64,000 nt of DNA from an uncultured Lachnospiraceae bacterium (GTDB lineage Bacteria > Bacillota > Clostridia > Lachnospirales > Lachnospiraceae). The notes beneath the pieces were generated by a model, which saw only the letters and a list, made by a program, of their open reading frames with translations, searched no databases and was not told where the DNA came from. The position numbers and the translations under genes were made by a program. The stretch's first letter is position 1, and each line of letters begins with the position of its first letter. Of the stretch, positions 52,321 through 62,100 are shown in pieces. Location of the stretch: NCBI GenBank assembly GCA_902789175.1, contig CADANF010000001.1, positions 62,001-126,000 on the forward strand, in the 5' to 3' direction.

Positions 52321-54570
52321 ATGAGGAAAAAAAATTTGCTTCGAGCAGCATTTCTTCTCACAGGTACAGTCGCTGTATCAGGTATGAACTTCGGGAAGAT
52401 CAATTCTGTTAGAGCGGATGAGATCAGTGATTCAACTATTGTAGCAACAGGAACGGATGCTTCTTTACAGCTTTCAGAGGAAGAGACTGAAGAGGAAAAA
52501 GAGACTGTTGATACAGAAGAAGTAACTTCAGAAGAGGTTGCTTCAGGGGCGGTTGCTTCTGAAGAAGTAGTAACAGAAACTGTTGATAGGGAAGAAACAG
52601 AAACGGTTACTTATGATGCTGCACTTGCAACAACACATACAGCAAAGCTTCCATATAAGGAAAATAATATCTATTATATGGCTGATTCAAAAGGAAACAA
52701 AGTAACAAAGGTTGGATTTGTTGAAGATAAGTATGGATATTTATATTATGTAACAGATTCTACAGGAAAACTTGCTACAGGTTTTAGGACAATAAATGGA
52801 AAGAAATATTATTTCAGACCAGGTGATACTTATAAGGGAAGAGTTGCCACAGACGTTTTTTCTACTGGTTCTAATTCTTATGTAGCTGATTCTGATGGGA
52901 AAATTGTAACTACTGTTGGATGGTATAAGTATGAACATGAGATATCTTGGAGTTATACTTCAGAAGAATGGGTGTATGTTGCAGATAATACAGGTAAATT
53001 AAAAACAGGCTGGCATAAGCAGAATGGAGTTAATTATTACCTTGACCCTGTTATGCAAAAGGGAGTTTTTGAGGACAATTCAAAACTTTATGTTGCTGAT
53101 CAGTATGGTCATGTTGTAACTGCCAAAGGATGGAAGAAGGTTCAGACTTCCAGTGAGGATGCAAAGTGGTTCTATTTTAATGATGATAAATGGTCTCTTG
53201 TTCAGGGATGGAAGAAGATAAATGGTAAATGGTATTATTTCTGTCCTGAAATGGCAACATCAACAATTATTTATGATAAAGATAAATATTATTGTTTTGA
53301 TAAGGATGGTCATTTAACAAGTGGTCCTTATGTTACAGCAGATGGTGAAATCACTATTGTTGATAAGAAAGGTGTTGTTAAGGATAAAGGATGGTTCAAG
53401 TCAAATGGTAAATGGTATTATCTTGATGGTGGAAGACTTGTTACTGATTCTGTAAGAACAATCGATGGTAAGACATATTATTTCAGACCAGATGGTTCAA
53501 TGAATAAGGGATGGTATCACTCTGTTGAGGATGATGGATCAAACGGATGGTATTTATCAGATGCTACTGGACAGATCCAGAAAGATGGCTGGTTAAAATC
53601 AGCTGGTGCTTCTTATTACTTTGAAAAAGGACATACTTTAACTAGTGGAACTTATTATTTTAAAGATAATAAGCGCACATATTCATCATCATCATATGAC
53701 AAATCCTATTACTTTGATGATGAGGGAAAAGTTGCTAACGGATGGACAAAATATGGAGGCAGCTGGCGTTATTATAAAGAAGGTCAGAAATATACAGGAT
53801 GGATCAAATCAGGAAGTGATTATTATTACTTTAAAGATTCAGAAATGGAAAGAAATACTATTATTACAATAGATGGTAATAAATATGCCTTTAAGTCTGA
53901 TGGAAAGATGGCAAAAGGCTGGTATAAATATAGCGGATATGGTGAGGCTGTTTGGTATTACTTTGATAATAATGGTAAAGCCCATGAGGGATGGATGGGA
54001 GACTATTATTTTAAAGAAGGCAAAATGCTTACTAATTCTGTTTTATATCAGTTTAAGGATGAAAAAGGAAGAATAAATTATGAAAATGGCTCTTCTTCTT
54101 CAGATGATGCTGTTGGTGCTTATATTATAGGTGAAAATGGTAAATATATTAAAGGTAGATCAACTTTAACTGCATATGATGGTTTTACTGTAAAAATTTG
54201 GACTGATCCAAAAACCGGACTTGCTGTTAAAGACAAGTGGGTAAAAGAGAATGGAAAGTGGTACTATTACAAATTTGGTGTTTGTATTACTATGCCATCA
54301 TATTATGTAGATGAAAACTATTATCATATGGAAATCAATGATAAAGATTATTTCTTTAATAGAGATGGTTCATTAGTAACAGGCTGGTTTAAATATAATA
54401 ATACATGGGGATATGCTGATGAGAATGGAAATCTCTATAATGGCTGGCTCAAGTACAATGGATCATGGTATTATTTTGATGAGGGAATAATGCTTGTAAA
54501 TGAGTATGTTCCTGATAGTGCAGGATGGTTTGCAGGAGCAGATGGTAAATGCACAATTATAAAGTTTTAA
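52321..54570 (+). CDS. Secreted choline-binding-repeat protein
   Basis: 749 residues. Signal peptide (about 1-36, ending VRADE), then a Thr/Glu/Val-rich linker (about 45-105). The rest is wall-binding repeats (ATGFRTINGKKYYF, KTGWHKQNGVNYYL, KGWFKSNGKWYYL, NGWLKYNGSWYYF), interrupted by less regular stretches. No catalytic domain is visible. It resembles the 963-residue neighbour in layout and signal peptide, suggesting duplication. CGGAGGTAAGG precedes the ATG; transcription looks separate, with a terminator on each side. Confidence 0.9.
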   Translation: MRKKNLLRAAFLLTGTVAVSGMNFGKINSVRADEISDSTIVATGTDASLQLSEEETEEEKETVDTEEVTSEEVASGAVASEEVVTETVDREETETVTYDAALATTHTAKLPYKENNIYYMADSKGNKVTKVGFVEDKYGYLYYVTDSTGKLATGFRTINGKKYYFRPGDTYKGRVATDVFSTGSNSYVADSDGKIVTTVGWYKYEHEISWSYTSEEWVYVADNTGKLKTGWHKQNGVNYYLDPVMQKGVFEDNSKLYVADQYGHVVTAKGWKKVQTSSEDAKWFYFNDDKWSLVQGWKKINGKWYYFCPEMATSTIIYDKDKYYCFDKDGHLTSGPYVTADGEITIVDKKGVVKDKGWFKSNGKWYYLDGGRLVTDSVRTIDGKTYYFRPDGSMNKGWYHSVEDDGSNGWYLSDATGQIQKDGWLKSAGASYYFEKGHTLTSGTYYFKDNKRTYSSSSYDKSYYFDDEGKVANGWTKYGGSWRYYKEGQKYTGWIKSGSDYYYFKDSEMERNTIITIDGNKYAFKSDGKMAKGWYKYSGYGEAVWYYFDNNGKAHEGWMGDYYFKEGKMLTNSVLYQFKDEKGRINYENGSSSSDDAVGAYIIGENGKYIKGRSTLTAYDGFTVKIWTDPKTGLAVKDKWVKENGKWYYYKFGVCITMPSYYVDENYYHMEINDKDYFFNRDGSLVTGWFKYNNTWGYADENGNLYNGWLKYNGSWYYFDEGIMLVNEYVPDSAGWFAGADGKCTIIKF

Positions 54571-54602
54571 GTAATATAACTGAATAAGTATCAGGTATTG
54601 AT

Positions 54603-54654
54603 GTCGATCTCTGGATGCTAGAAAAATTCTAATATTCAGAGGTCGGCTTTTTTT
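54603..54654 (+). terminator. Terminator behind the third repeat-protein gene
   Basis: GTCGATCTCTG (54603-54613) pairs, with wobbles, to CAGAGGTCGGC (54637-54647). An inner TAGAA/TTCTA stem extends it; TTTTTTT follows. Confidence 0.85.
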
Positions 54655-54698
54655 AGAAATTTTTTTGGGAGGTTTTTGTTTAGAAGGATAAAATTCAC

Positions 54699-54739
54699 TT
54701 GAGTTCAGTACAAAAAAGTGCTATATTGTTCATGAACAA
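54699..54739 (+). promoter_or_regulatory. Promoter and palindromic operator of the choline-activation operon
   Basis: TTGAGT (54699-54704), a 17-base spacer and TATATT (54722-54727). A perfect 14-base palindrome, TTGTTCATGAACAA (54726-54739), overlaps the -10 box and expected start of transcription. The first gene encodes an N-terminal helix-turn-helix, so self-repression is an obvious hypothesis. Confidence 0.65.
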
Positions 54740-54751
54740 AAGGAGGTTTCA

Positions 54752-56500
54752 ATGAATATACAGCAAGCAGATATACTTAAAGCATTATATGAAAAAGATT
54801 ACTCAACTCAAAGAGAGATTGCATCCCATGTAGGTCATGCCTTAGGTCTGGTGAATAAATCTTTAAGATTATTAGAAGAAGATAAATATATTCACATGAT
54901 GAAGATTACTGATAAGGGAAGGGAATATATAGATGGTTTTAAACCAAAGAATGCAATAATACTTGCGGCCGGCTTTGGTATGCGTATGGTTCCGATCAAT
55001 CATGAATGTCCTAAAGCTTTTCTTAAGGTAAAGGGAGAAATTCTCATTGAACGACTTATAAATCAGCTTCATGAAGCAGGGATTAAAAAGATATATGTAG
55101 TGGTTGGATTTATGAAAGAACAGTTTGATTATCTTATTGATAAATACAATGTTGAACTGATAGTAAATTCAGATTACGTTTTAAAGAATAATCTTTATTC
55201 ACTTAAGAAAGCTGAAAAATATATAGAAAATAGTTATATTGTTCCTTCAGATGTATGGTTTGAAGAAAATCCATTTGGAAAAAATGAAGCATATTCATGG
55301 TATATGATCACGGATAAAAAAGACAGTCAGAGTGATGTTAAACTTGCAAGAAGCTATGAACTTGTAAAAATTCCAAGAAATATTCAGGGTAATACCATGG
55401 TTGGACTTTCGTTTATTAGTAAAAAGGATGCGCCAACTCTTAAAAAGAGAATGAAAGATCTTTCAAAGTCAGTTTATCATGATAATGATTTCTGGGAAGA
55501 AGCCTTATATGATGAAAATGGAAAAATGTTCACGAAGGCAAAAGTTATCCAGCAGGATAAAGTAAATGAGATCAATACTTTTGAACAGCTGAGACAGTTA
55601 GATGATAAGTCTAAACAGCTTCAGTCAGAAGCAATACTTGTACTTGCGGATGCATTTAAGTGTGATGTTAATGATATTAAGAATATCGAAGTCCTTAAGA
55701 AGGGTATGACTAACAGGTCCTTCCTTTTTAACTATGAAGGTAGTAAATATATCATGAGGATTCCTGGAGAAGGAACAGATCAACTTATAAATAGAAAAGA
55801 AGAAGCAGAAGTATATAAAACTATTGCAGGTAAAGGATTCTGTGATGATCCTGTTTATATCAATCCTGAAAATGGATATAAGGTAACTAAATTTCTTATG
55901 GGTGTAAGAACCTGTAATGATAGAAAGGTTGAAGATTTACAGAAGTGCTTTAAATTACTTAAAAAGCTTCACAATATGAATCTTAAAGTTGATCATGAAT
56001 TTAATCTTCTTAAAGAAATCAACTTTTATGAATCATTATGGAATGGGGAGCCTTCTTCTTATCCTGACTATAAGAAGACAAAGGAACATGTTCTAGAGCT
56101 GATAAATTATGTAGATGGTCTGGATAAAAAGAAATGTCTTACTCATATAGATGCAAACTGTGATAACTTCCTTTTCTATAAAGAAAATGGAGAAGAGAAG
56201 CTTCAGCTTACTGACTGGGAATATGCAGGTATGCAGGATCCGGATCTGGATATTGCGATGTTTGCTATCTACAGCATGTATGAAAAGAGCATGGTTGATT
56301 TTATCATAGATATTTATTATGAAGATAAATGCCCTGAAGAGATCAGAACAAAGATTTATTGCTATGTAGCCATTGCCGGACTTTTATGGTCCAACTGGTG
56401 TGAATATAAGGCTCATCTTGGAATAGAATTTGGAGAATACAGCCTAAGACAATATCGATATGCCAAAGACTATTATACATATGCGAAAGAGAGGATGTAG
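54752..56500 (+). CDS. Fusion: winged helix, LicC-like cytidylyltransferase and LicA-like choline kinase
   Basis: 582 residues. About 1-65 form a MarR-like winged helix (STQREIASHVGHALGLVNKS, then KITDKGREYI). About 67-290 form a nucleotidyltransferase (AIILAAGFGMRMVPINHECP, KVKGEILIERLINQLHEAGI), the LicC family that makes CDP-choline. About 300-582 form a choline kinase: MTNRSFLFNYEGSKYIMRIP, the Brenner motif LTHIDANCDNFLF (near 464) and the metal site LTDWEYAGMQDPDLDIAMF. It joins choline phosphorylation, activation and possible gene control in one chain. AAAGGAGG precedes the ATG. The next gene follows after three bases. Confidence 0.9.
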   Translation: MNIQQADILKALYEKDYSTQREIASHVGHALGLVNKSLRLLEEDKYIHMMKITDKGREYIDGFKPKNAIILAAGFGMRMVPINHECPKAFLKVKGEILIERLINQLHEAGIKKIYVVVGFMKEQFDYLIDKYNVELIVNSDYVLKNNLYSLKKAEKYIENSYIVPSDVWFEENPFGKNEAYSWYMITDKKDSQSDVKLARSYELVKIPRNIQGNTMVGLSFISKKDAPTLKKRMKDLSKSVYHDNDFWEEALYDENGKMFTKAKVIQQDKVNEINTFEQLRQLDDKSKQLQSEAILVLADAFKCDVNDIKNIEVLKKGMTNRSFLFNYEGSKYIMRIPGEGTDQLINRKEEAEVYKTIAGKGFCDDPVYINPENGYKVTKFLMGVRTCNDRKVEDLQKCFKLLKKLHNMNLKVDHEFNLLKEINFYESLWNGEPSSYPDYKKTKEHVLELINYVDGLDKKKCLTHIDANCDNFLFYKENGEEKLQLTDWEYAGMQDPDLDIAMFAIYSMYEKSMVDFIIDIYYEDKCPEEIRTKIYCYVAIAGLLWSNWCEYKAHLGIEFGEYSLRQYRYAKDYYTYAKERM

Positions 56501-56503
56501 GGC

Positions 56504-57382
56504 ATGAAAGTCGATAATGCGGTAATACTTGCGGCTGGAACAGCCAGCAGATTTGCACCCTTATCTTATGAAAAGCCTAAGGCTTTAGCTGAGGTAAAAG
56601 GAGAAGTCCTTATTGAAAGACAGATAAGACAGCTACATGAAGCTGGTATAAATGAAGTTTATGTAGTAACTGGTTATAAATCAGAGCTTTTCTTATACTT
56701 GGAAAAGAAGTGTAATGTAAAGTTGATACATAATCCTTATTACAAAACAAGAAATAATAATTCAAGTATTAAGGCTGTAGAAGATATTTTAAAGAATACT
56801 TATATCTGTTGTGCAGATAATTATTTTAATGACAATCCATTTAATAGTGAGGAAGAATGCGCATTTTATTCGGCTCTTTATTCAGATGGAAGAACTAATG
56901 AATGGTGTATAACTACAGATGAGGATGGATTCATATCAAAGGTAACTATTGGTGGCATTTCTTCCTGGTATATGTTAGGTCATGTATTCTGGGATGAGGA
57001 ATTCAGCAATAAATTTACCAAGATCCTGGATAAAGTTTATGATTTGCCGGAAACAGCAGATAAGTATTGGGAAGATATATTTATTGAAAATATCGATAAA
57101 TTAAAGATGAAGATGAAGAAATATCCTTCAGATATAATCTTTGAATTTGACACTATAGATGAATTAAGAGAATTCGATGATTCATATGTAAAGAATACCC
57201 GTTCTTCAATACTAAAGAGTATTGCGGCGCGACTCAATGTGTCAGAGTGTGATATGGATGGCTTTAAATCCTTCAATGATAAGAATAATGAGGCCTCCGG
57301 TTTTACTTTTAATTTAAAAGGTAATATTTATTCATATAAATATGCTGATAAAAAAATAGTTAAGATCACAGAAAAGGAGTAA
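56504..57382 (+). CDS. Second LicC-like nucleotidyltransferase with a truncated kinase stub
   Basis: 292 residues. About 1-230 form a nucleotidyltransferase (AVILAAGTASRFAPLSYEKP, EVKGEVLIERQIRQLHEAGI) clearly related to the same domain in the upstream fusion. The last 60 residues (SSILKSIAARLNVSECDMDG, then FTFNLKGNIYSYKYADKKIV) align by eye with the first 50-60 residues of the upstream kinase domain, but the protein stops before any catalytic motif. It is thus a duplicate that kept only the first strands of the kinase. It may activate a different phospho-alcohol, or partner the first enzyme. Confidence 0.85.
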   Translation: MKVDNAVILAAGTASRFAPLSYEKPKALAEVKGEVLIERQIRQLHEAGINEVYVVTGYKSELFLYLEKKCNVKLIHNPYYKTRNNNSSIKAVEDILKNTYICCADNYFNDNPFNSEEECAFYSALYSDGRTNEWCITTDEDGFISKVTIGGISSWYMLGHVFWDEEFSNKFTKILDKVYDLPETADKYWEDIFIENIDKLKMKMKKYPSDIIFEFDTIDELREFDDSYVKNTRSSILKSIAARLNVSECDMDGFKSFNDKNNEASGFTFNLKGNIYSYKYADKKIVKITEKE

Positions 57383-57389
57383 CTTAAAA

Positions 57390-58937
57390 ATGATTGAAAG
57401 AATTAAAAAAAGCCAGGTGGATTGGATAATCACATTAGTCCCACTGGCCATCATCGTAGGTTTAGCATTATTATTCTTTATTTTCCCGGATAAATCTAAC
57501 GCTGTAGTTAGTCAGGTCAGATTTTTCTTTGGAGATACTCTTGGATCTTATTATTTGATCATAGGACTTGGACTTTTCCTTGTTTCATTATTTATCTCAT
57601 TTAGCAAGTATGGTGACATTGTACTCGGGGATCCTGATGAGAAGCCTAAATATGGTTTTTTCAAATGGGGTTCAATGATGTTTACTTGTGGACTTGCAGC
57701 GGACATACTCTTTTATTCATTTTCAGAATGGGTAATGTATGCAGCAGAACCACATATTGCAGAAATGGGTTCAATTCAGGAATGGGCTGGAGTTTTCCCT
57801 CTTTTCCACTGGAGTTTTATCCCATGGTCATTCTATCTTGTACTTGCTGTAGCATTTGGATTTATGCTTCATGTAAGAAAGAGAGATAGACAGAAGTTTT
57901 CAGAAGCTTGTCGTCCACTTCTTGGAAAGTATACAGATGGTATCATAGGCAGGATCATCGATCTTCTTGCGGTATTTGCTCTTATAGCTGGAACAGCTAC
58001 AACTTTCTCAGTAGCAACACCACTTATGGCAGCTGCTATTGAAGCTCTTGTTGGAATAAAAGTTAATAGAACTATGATCACTATCGTGATCCTTTTTGTA
58101 ACATGTATCATTTATACATATTCTCTTCTTCACGGTATCAAGGGTATTTCACATCTTGCAAATGCATGCATGTATTTATTCTTTGGATTATTATTATTTG
58201 TTCTTTTCTTTGGTGGAGAGACAAAATATATAATTGAAACTGGTGTTGAATCACTCGGTAAACTTCTTGGCAATTTCTTTGAATTGTCAACATATTCTGA
58301 TCCTCTTAGAAAGAATGGCTTCCCACAGGCATGGACAATCTATTATTGGGCATACTGGATGGTTTGGTGTGTTGCCGCTCCTTTCTTTATCGGACAGATC
58401 TCGAAGGGAAGAACAGTAAGACAGACAGTACTTGGTGGTTATGTATTCGGTGTTGGTTCAACTCTTGTAAGTTTCATCATTCTTGGTAATTACTCAATGG
58501 GTAAACATATGCATGGCGCGGCTGATTTTGTTGCTATGTATAATAATGGTGATAACGTATATGATATCATCATTGCTATGATGAAGACACTTCCTATAGT
58601 TCCTGTAGTTCTTGTATGGCTTATATGTACAATGATCGCTTTCTATGCTACATCATTTGACTCAATAGCTTTCATCGCATCATGCTACAGCTATAGAAAA
58701 CTTGATGAAGGAAAGAATCCTAATAAACTTGTTGAGCTTATGTGGTGCCTTCTTCTTATCCTTCTTCCAATAGCTCTTCTTTTCTCAGAGAGCTCAATGA
58801 CAAATATCCAGGCTGTAAGTATAATAGCCGCCTTCCCACTAGCTTTTGTCCTTGTACTTATCGCTATCAGCTTTATAAAAGATGGAAAGAAGTATATGGG
58901 TGAGCTTTCTTCAGTAAACACTAAGAAAGAGAAATAA
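57390..58937 (+). CDS. BCCT-family transporter (probably choline uptake)
   Basis: 515 residues with about twelve membrane helices. Family segments include WAYWMVWCVAAPFFIGQISK followed by GRTVRQTVLGG, the BCCT signature, and MMFTCGLAADILFYSFSEW with aromatic residues of the substrate site. BCCT carriers take up choline, betaine or carnitine. Its position eight bases behind the LicC-like gene points to choline. It ends with a good terminator. LicB, the usual choline permease of lic operons, is a different family, so this would be a replacement (inference). Confidence 0.9.
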   Translation: MIERIKKSQVDWIITLVPLAIIVGLALLFFIFPDKSNAVVSQVRFFFGDTLGSYYLIIGLGLFLVSLFISFSKYGDIVLGDPDEKPKYGFFKWGSMMFTCGLAADILFYSFSEWVMYAAEPHIAEMGSIQEWAGVFPLFHWSFIPWSFYLVLAVAFGFMLHVRKRDRQKFSEACRPLLGKYTDGIIGRIIDLLAVFALIAGTATTFSVATPLMAAAIEALVGIKVNRTMITIVILFVTCIIYTYSLLHGIKGISHLANACMYLFFGLLLFVLFFGGETKYIIETGVESLGKLLGNFFELSTYSDPLRKNGFPQAWTIYYWAYWMVWCVAAPFFIGQISKGRTVRQTVLGGYVFGVGSTLVSFIILGNYSMGKHMHGAADFVAMYNNGDNVYDIIIAMMKTLPIVPVVLVWLICTMIAFYATSFDSIAFIASCYSYRKLDEGKNPNKLVELMWCLLLILLPIALLFSESSMTNIQAVSIIAAFPLAFVLVLIAISFIKDGKKYMGELSSVNTKKEK

Positions 58938-58956
58938 TATAAAATTCAATCCTATT

Positions 58957-59002
58957 CCCCCTGGGCAGATATAAAAGATTAATCTGCCTTAGGGGTTTTT
59001 TT
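58957..59002 (+). terminator. Terminator of the choline-activation operon
   Basis: CCCC...GGCAGAT (58957-58970) pairs with ATCTGCC...GGGG (58982-58995), followed by TTTTTTT. Confidence 0.88.
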
Positions 59003-59074
59003 AATATAAATATAAATGTAGGTTATGATATGTGATTTTTTAAAGAAGGCAGAGTATATATATATCAAAAATGT

Positions 59075-59102
59075 TTGACAAAATCAAAACCTCCTATATA
59101 AT
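59075..59102 (+). promoter_or_regulatory. Predicted promoter of the giant lectin-like gene
   Basis: Perfect TTGACA (59075-59080), a 16-base spacer and a perfect TATAAT (59097-59102). Confidence 0.75.
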
Positions 59103-59136
59103 GATATGTGAAATTTTCGTGAAATACTATAGGAGG
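59090..59136. promoter_or_regulatory. Inverted repeat linking the -10 box and the Shine-Dalgarno site
   Basis: CCTCCTATA (59090-59098), overlapping the -10 box, is the perfect inverse of TATAGGAGG (59128-59136), the ribosome binding site of the next gene. Only RNA coming from upstream would contain both arms. Confidence 0.6.
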
Positions 59137-59143
59137 GCACATA

Positions 59144-62100
59144 ATGAACGGTACGAAAATGATTATTAAAAAAGTGATTTCTATGATATTAGTTATAGGA
59201 CTCATTTTAGAACTGATTCCAGGATCAGTTTATGCAAGAGATAATGGGGGAGGAGACGGGGATACACATTCTGGATATTATTCAAAAGATGGATTTGATT
59301 TTATTTATGAAGAATCGGACTCTTGGAATAATTATGCTAATGCGAGTATTACAATCAGGAATAATACTGAGTATGATAAGAGCTTGTGGAAGGTAGTTCT
59401 TATATATAATGGAATTATTGATAATATCTGGAATGCAGATATCGAAGAGTGTACTAAAGGTTCTGACGGTACATATATCTATTTAATCTCACCACAAAAT
59501 TACAATAGTACTATCATTAGTCAAAGTGATATAAGCTTTGGCTTTATTTCCTATGGAACAGAAGGTGTTCCTGTAAAACCTGAAGATATTTATTTTTGGG
59601 ATGGAACTCCTCTTAATGAGATAGGAAGCTATGAAAATAATGATGATGATTTATCATCAGTTACCAATGCATCAAAAACAGATGCTGAACCTAAATCTGT
59701 TGAAGGTAGAGAATATCCAATAAAAGAAGAGTGGAAGGGACTCTATTATACCCTTTTTACATCATCAGAAAATGGGGAAGCACTTAATGTTAATACAGCT
59801 GATATTGGCGGATCTGTACATACAAACGGTAATTTCTCATTTCAGGGAAATGCTATCTCTATCAGTGGAGTACTTGAAGCAGCAGGGGGTATTACACTTA
59901 AGACAGCTGATATAAAAGATAGTCAGAATATTTCTTATGATTATGAAAAGGCTGAAAAGATTGAAATGCCTGATATAGACGTTGTTCTTCATCAGATGGC
60001 AATTAATGACAGAGAAGAAGAAAATAACTGGAAAATATATCCTTCATATCAGCAGTTTGGCACTGATACTATAGAGTTGGATAAAAATATATATGTTGAA
60101 GACGGGATTTCTTTTAACGGAACAACATTTAATTCAACAGGAATCATTCTGGCAAATAAGGATATTTCATTTAATGTAAATGAAACAAAGGTAGGCACAG
60201 ATAATACTGTATTCATTGCTTCAGAAGAAGGAAATATCACACTTAACGGTAGTAATATAAATCTTAATGCTGTTTTATATGCTCCGAATGGTAACGTTAC
60301 CGTTAATGCGAATGAATTTCATTTGTCAGGAAGAATTATCGCAAAAGAGATAAATATCAATGGAACTATCATTGATATTAATGCTGGAATTCATGATTTT
60401 GATATGCTTGATGATATAGGTGTTTTTTATCATGAAGTTATTAAAACATTTGATACAAAAGAAGATTTTAATAATGCTAATAATAAATCAGATCTGAATT
60501 TGAAGCCTGTATTTAACAATGTTTCAGTAAGCGATAAAAACATCTATTCTTTTCAGAATGATATTAATGACGCAGGACTTATTCTGGATAAAAAGGATAA
60601 TGAAAATGTATATGTTAATAAGAATTATTCTGAAGGAAATATAAATATTGGAGAATCCTTTAGTGGTATCTTTGATAAGAATGATAAATTTAGTGGAAAT
60701 TTAAAATTATCCTTAAATAAAAAAGCAGAGAATATTGATAAGATCTACAGCTATAATGGACATTATTATGCAATTTCGAAAGATCTTACATTAAAAGAAA
60801 ATGCAAAAGAAATCTGTGAAGATATGGGTGGATATCTTTGCATTATGGATAATGAAGAAGAGTTAGATTTTATTAATGAGGTCATAAAAGAACAGTCCGG
60901 AAAAGAAATAACTTTTTTTTATGATGATCAGGATACAAAGGAAAGTTCTATAATTTTACCTGAAAATTATGTATGTGAGTGGAATAGTGAAAACGACATA
61001 AGGATAAATGATCTAAAGACTATAAGCATCAGATTTACTGTACCAAAAGATACGGTGGTTGATCTTAGCAAATTGCCATCATCTGTAACAGAAAATAAGA
61101 TAATGAAAGATGAAAATGAAAATAGCATTATCATACTTAAAACAAATGTTGCTTCATCAGAGATAGATATACCTATAAGCATAACATCAAGCGAGGAAAC
61201 TATAGATTTAATAAGTAATCTTTCTGTTTATTATGGTAATAAGGAACATATCAGTTCTGAAAAATTGGAAGATGTTAAGATTTCAAATAACAGATTCTAT
61301 TATACAGGAAGCTGGAGCACGGTATGTGACAGCCTTCAAAATGATGCAACCTGGTCATACTTTGATATGAAAGCATTATATCCTAATGACGGCGCTATCA
61401 GGCTTTATGCCTATGCTTCAAATGATCCTGAAGAATTACTTAAAAAAAGAAATAATTCAGAACTGAAAAATATTACTGAAGAAGAAGTAAGTGATAAAGA
61501 TTTTTATGGTTTAAAGGGAAGATATTTATATATCAAGGCTGAAATAATGGCTTCAGCAGATAATAGAACTCCTTATATAGATAAGATCATTGTTGGTGCA
61601 AATACTGATAAAAGGTCAAAAAATACAGGTAAAGAATATTTGCAGCAGGAAATCTGTGGTAAAGATTCTTTAAATATAAGTGAAGAAGGAAGCTATTCAT
61701 ATAAAGTCATTACAACAAAAGAAAACGATAATAAAGTAAAATGGGAATGTGAAGGTGAAAAGAAAACAGGAAAAGATATTAATGGATATAATAATTATTA
61801 TTCTTTTGATACAGAAGGCAGTCATCTTATAAAAGCTTATTATGAGAATGAAATAAGTGAATATGCAACTAAAAATCTCTCTGTTAAAAACGAAATATCT
61901 GATATAAAGCCGGAAGATATAAATGTAGAAGTTAATACATATCCGTTTTTTAACTGTTCTTTAGATAAAGATTCTTATGTAACAGGTGAAAATGTAAGTG
62001 TAATAACAGATATAAAATCTGAATATAAAGTTGCTGTGCTTTATGATGGTTTAAAATATGAAGCTTCCATTGAAGAAGGAAGATTTGATATAAGTAATGT

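Noticed and set aside
47764-54570. Reading the GW/WYYF repeats as a toxin A/B-type receptor-binding region
   Set aside because: No toxin domains are present, and licD plus choline-activation genes on both sides favour the choline-binding interpretation.
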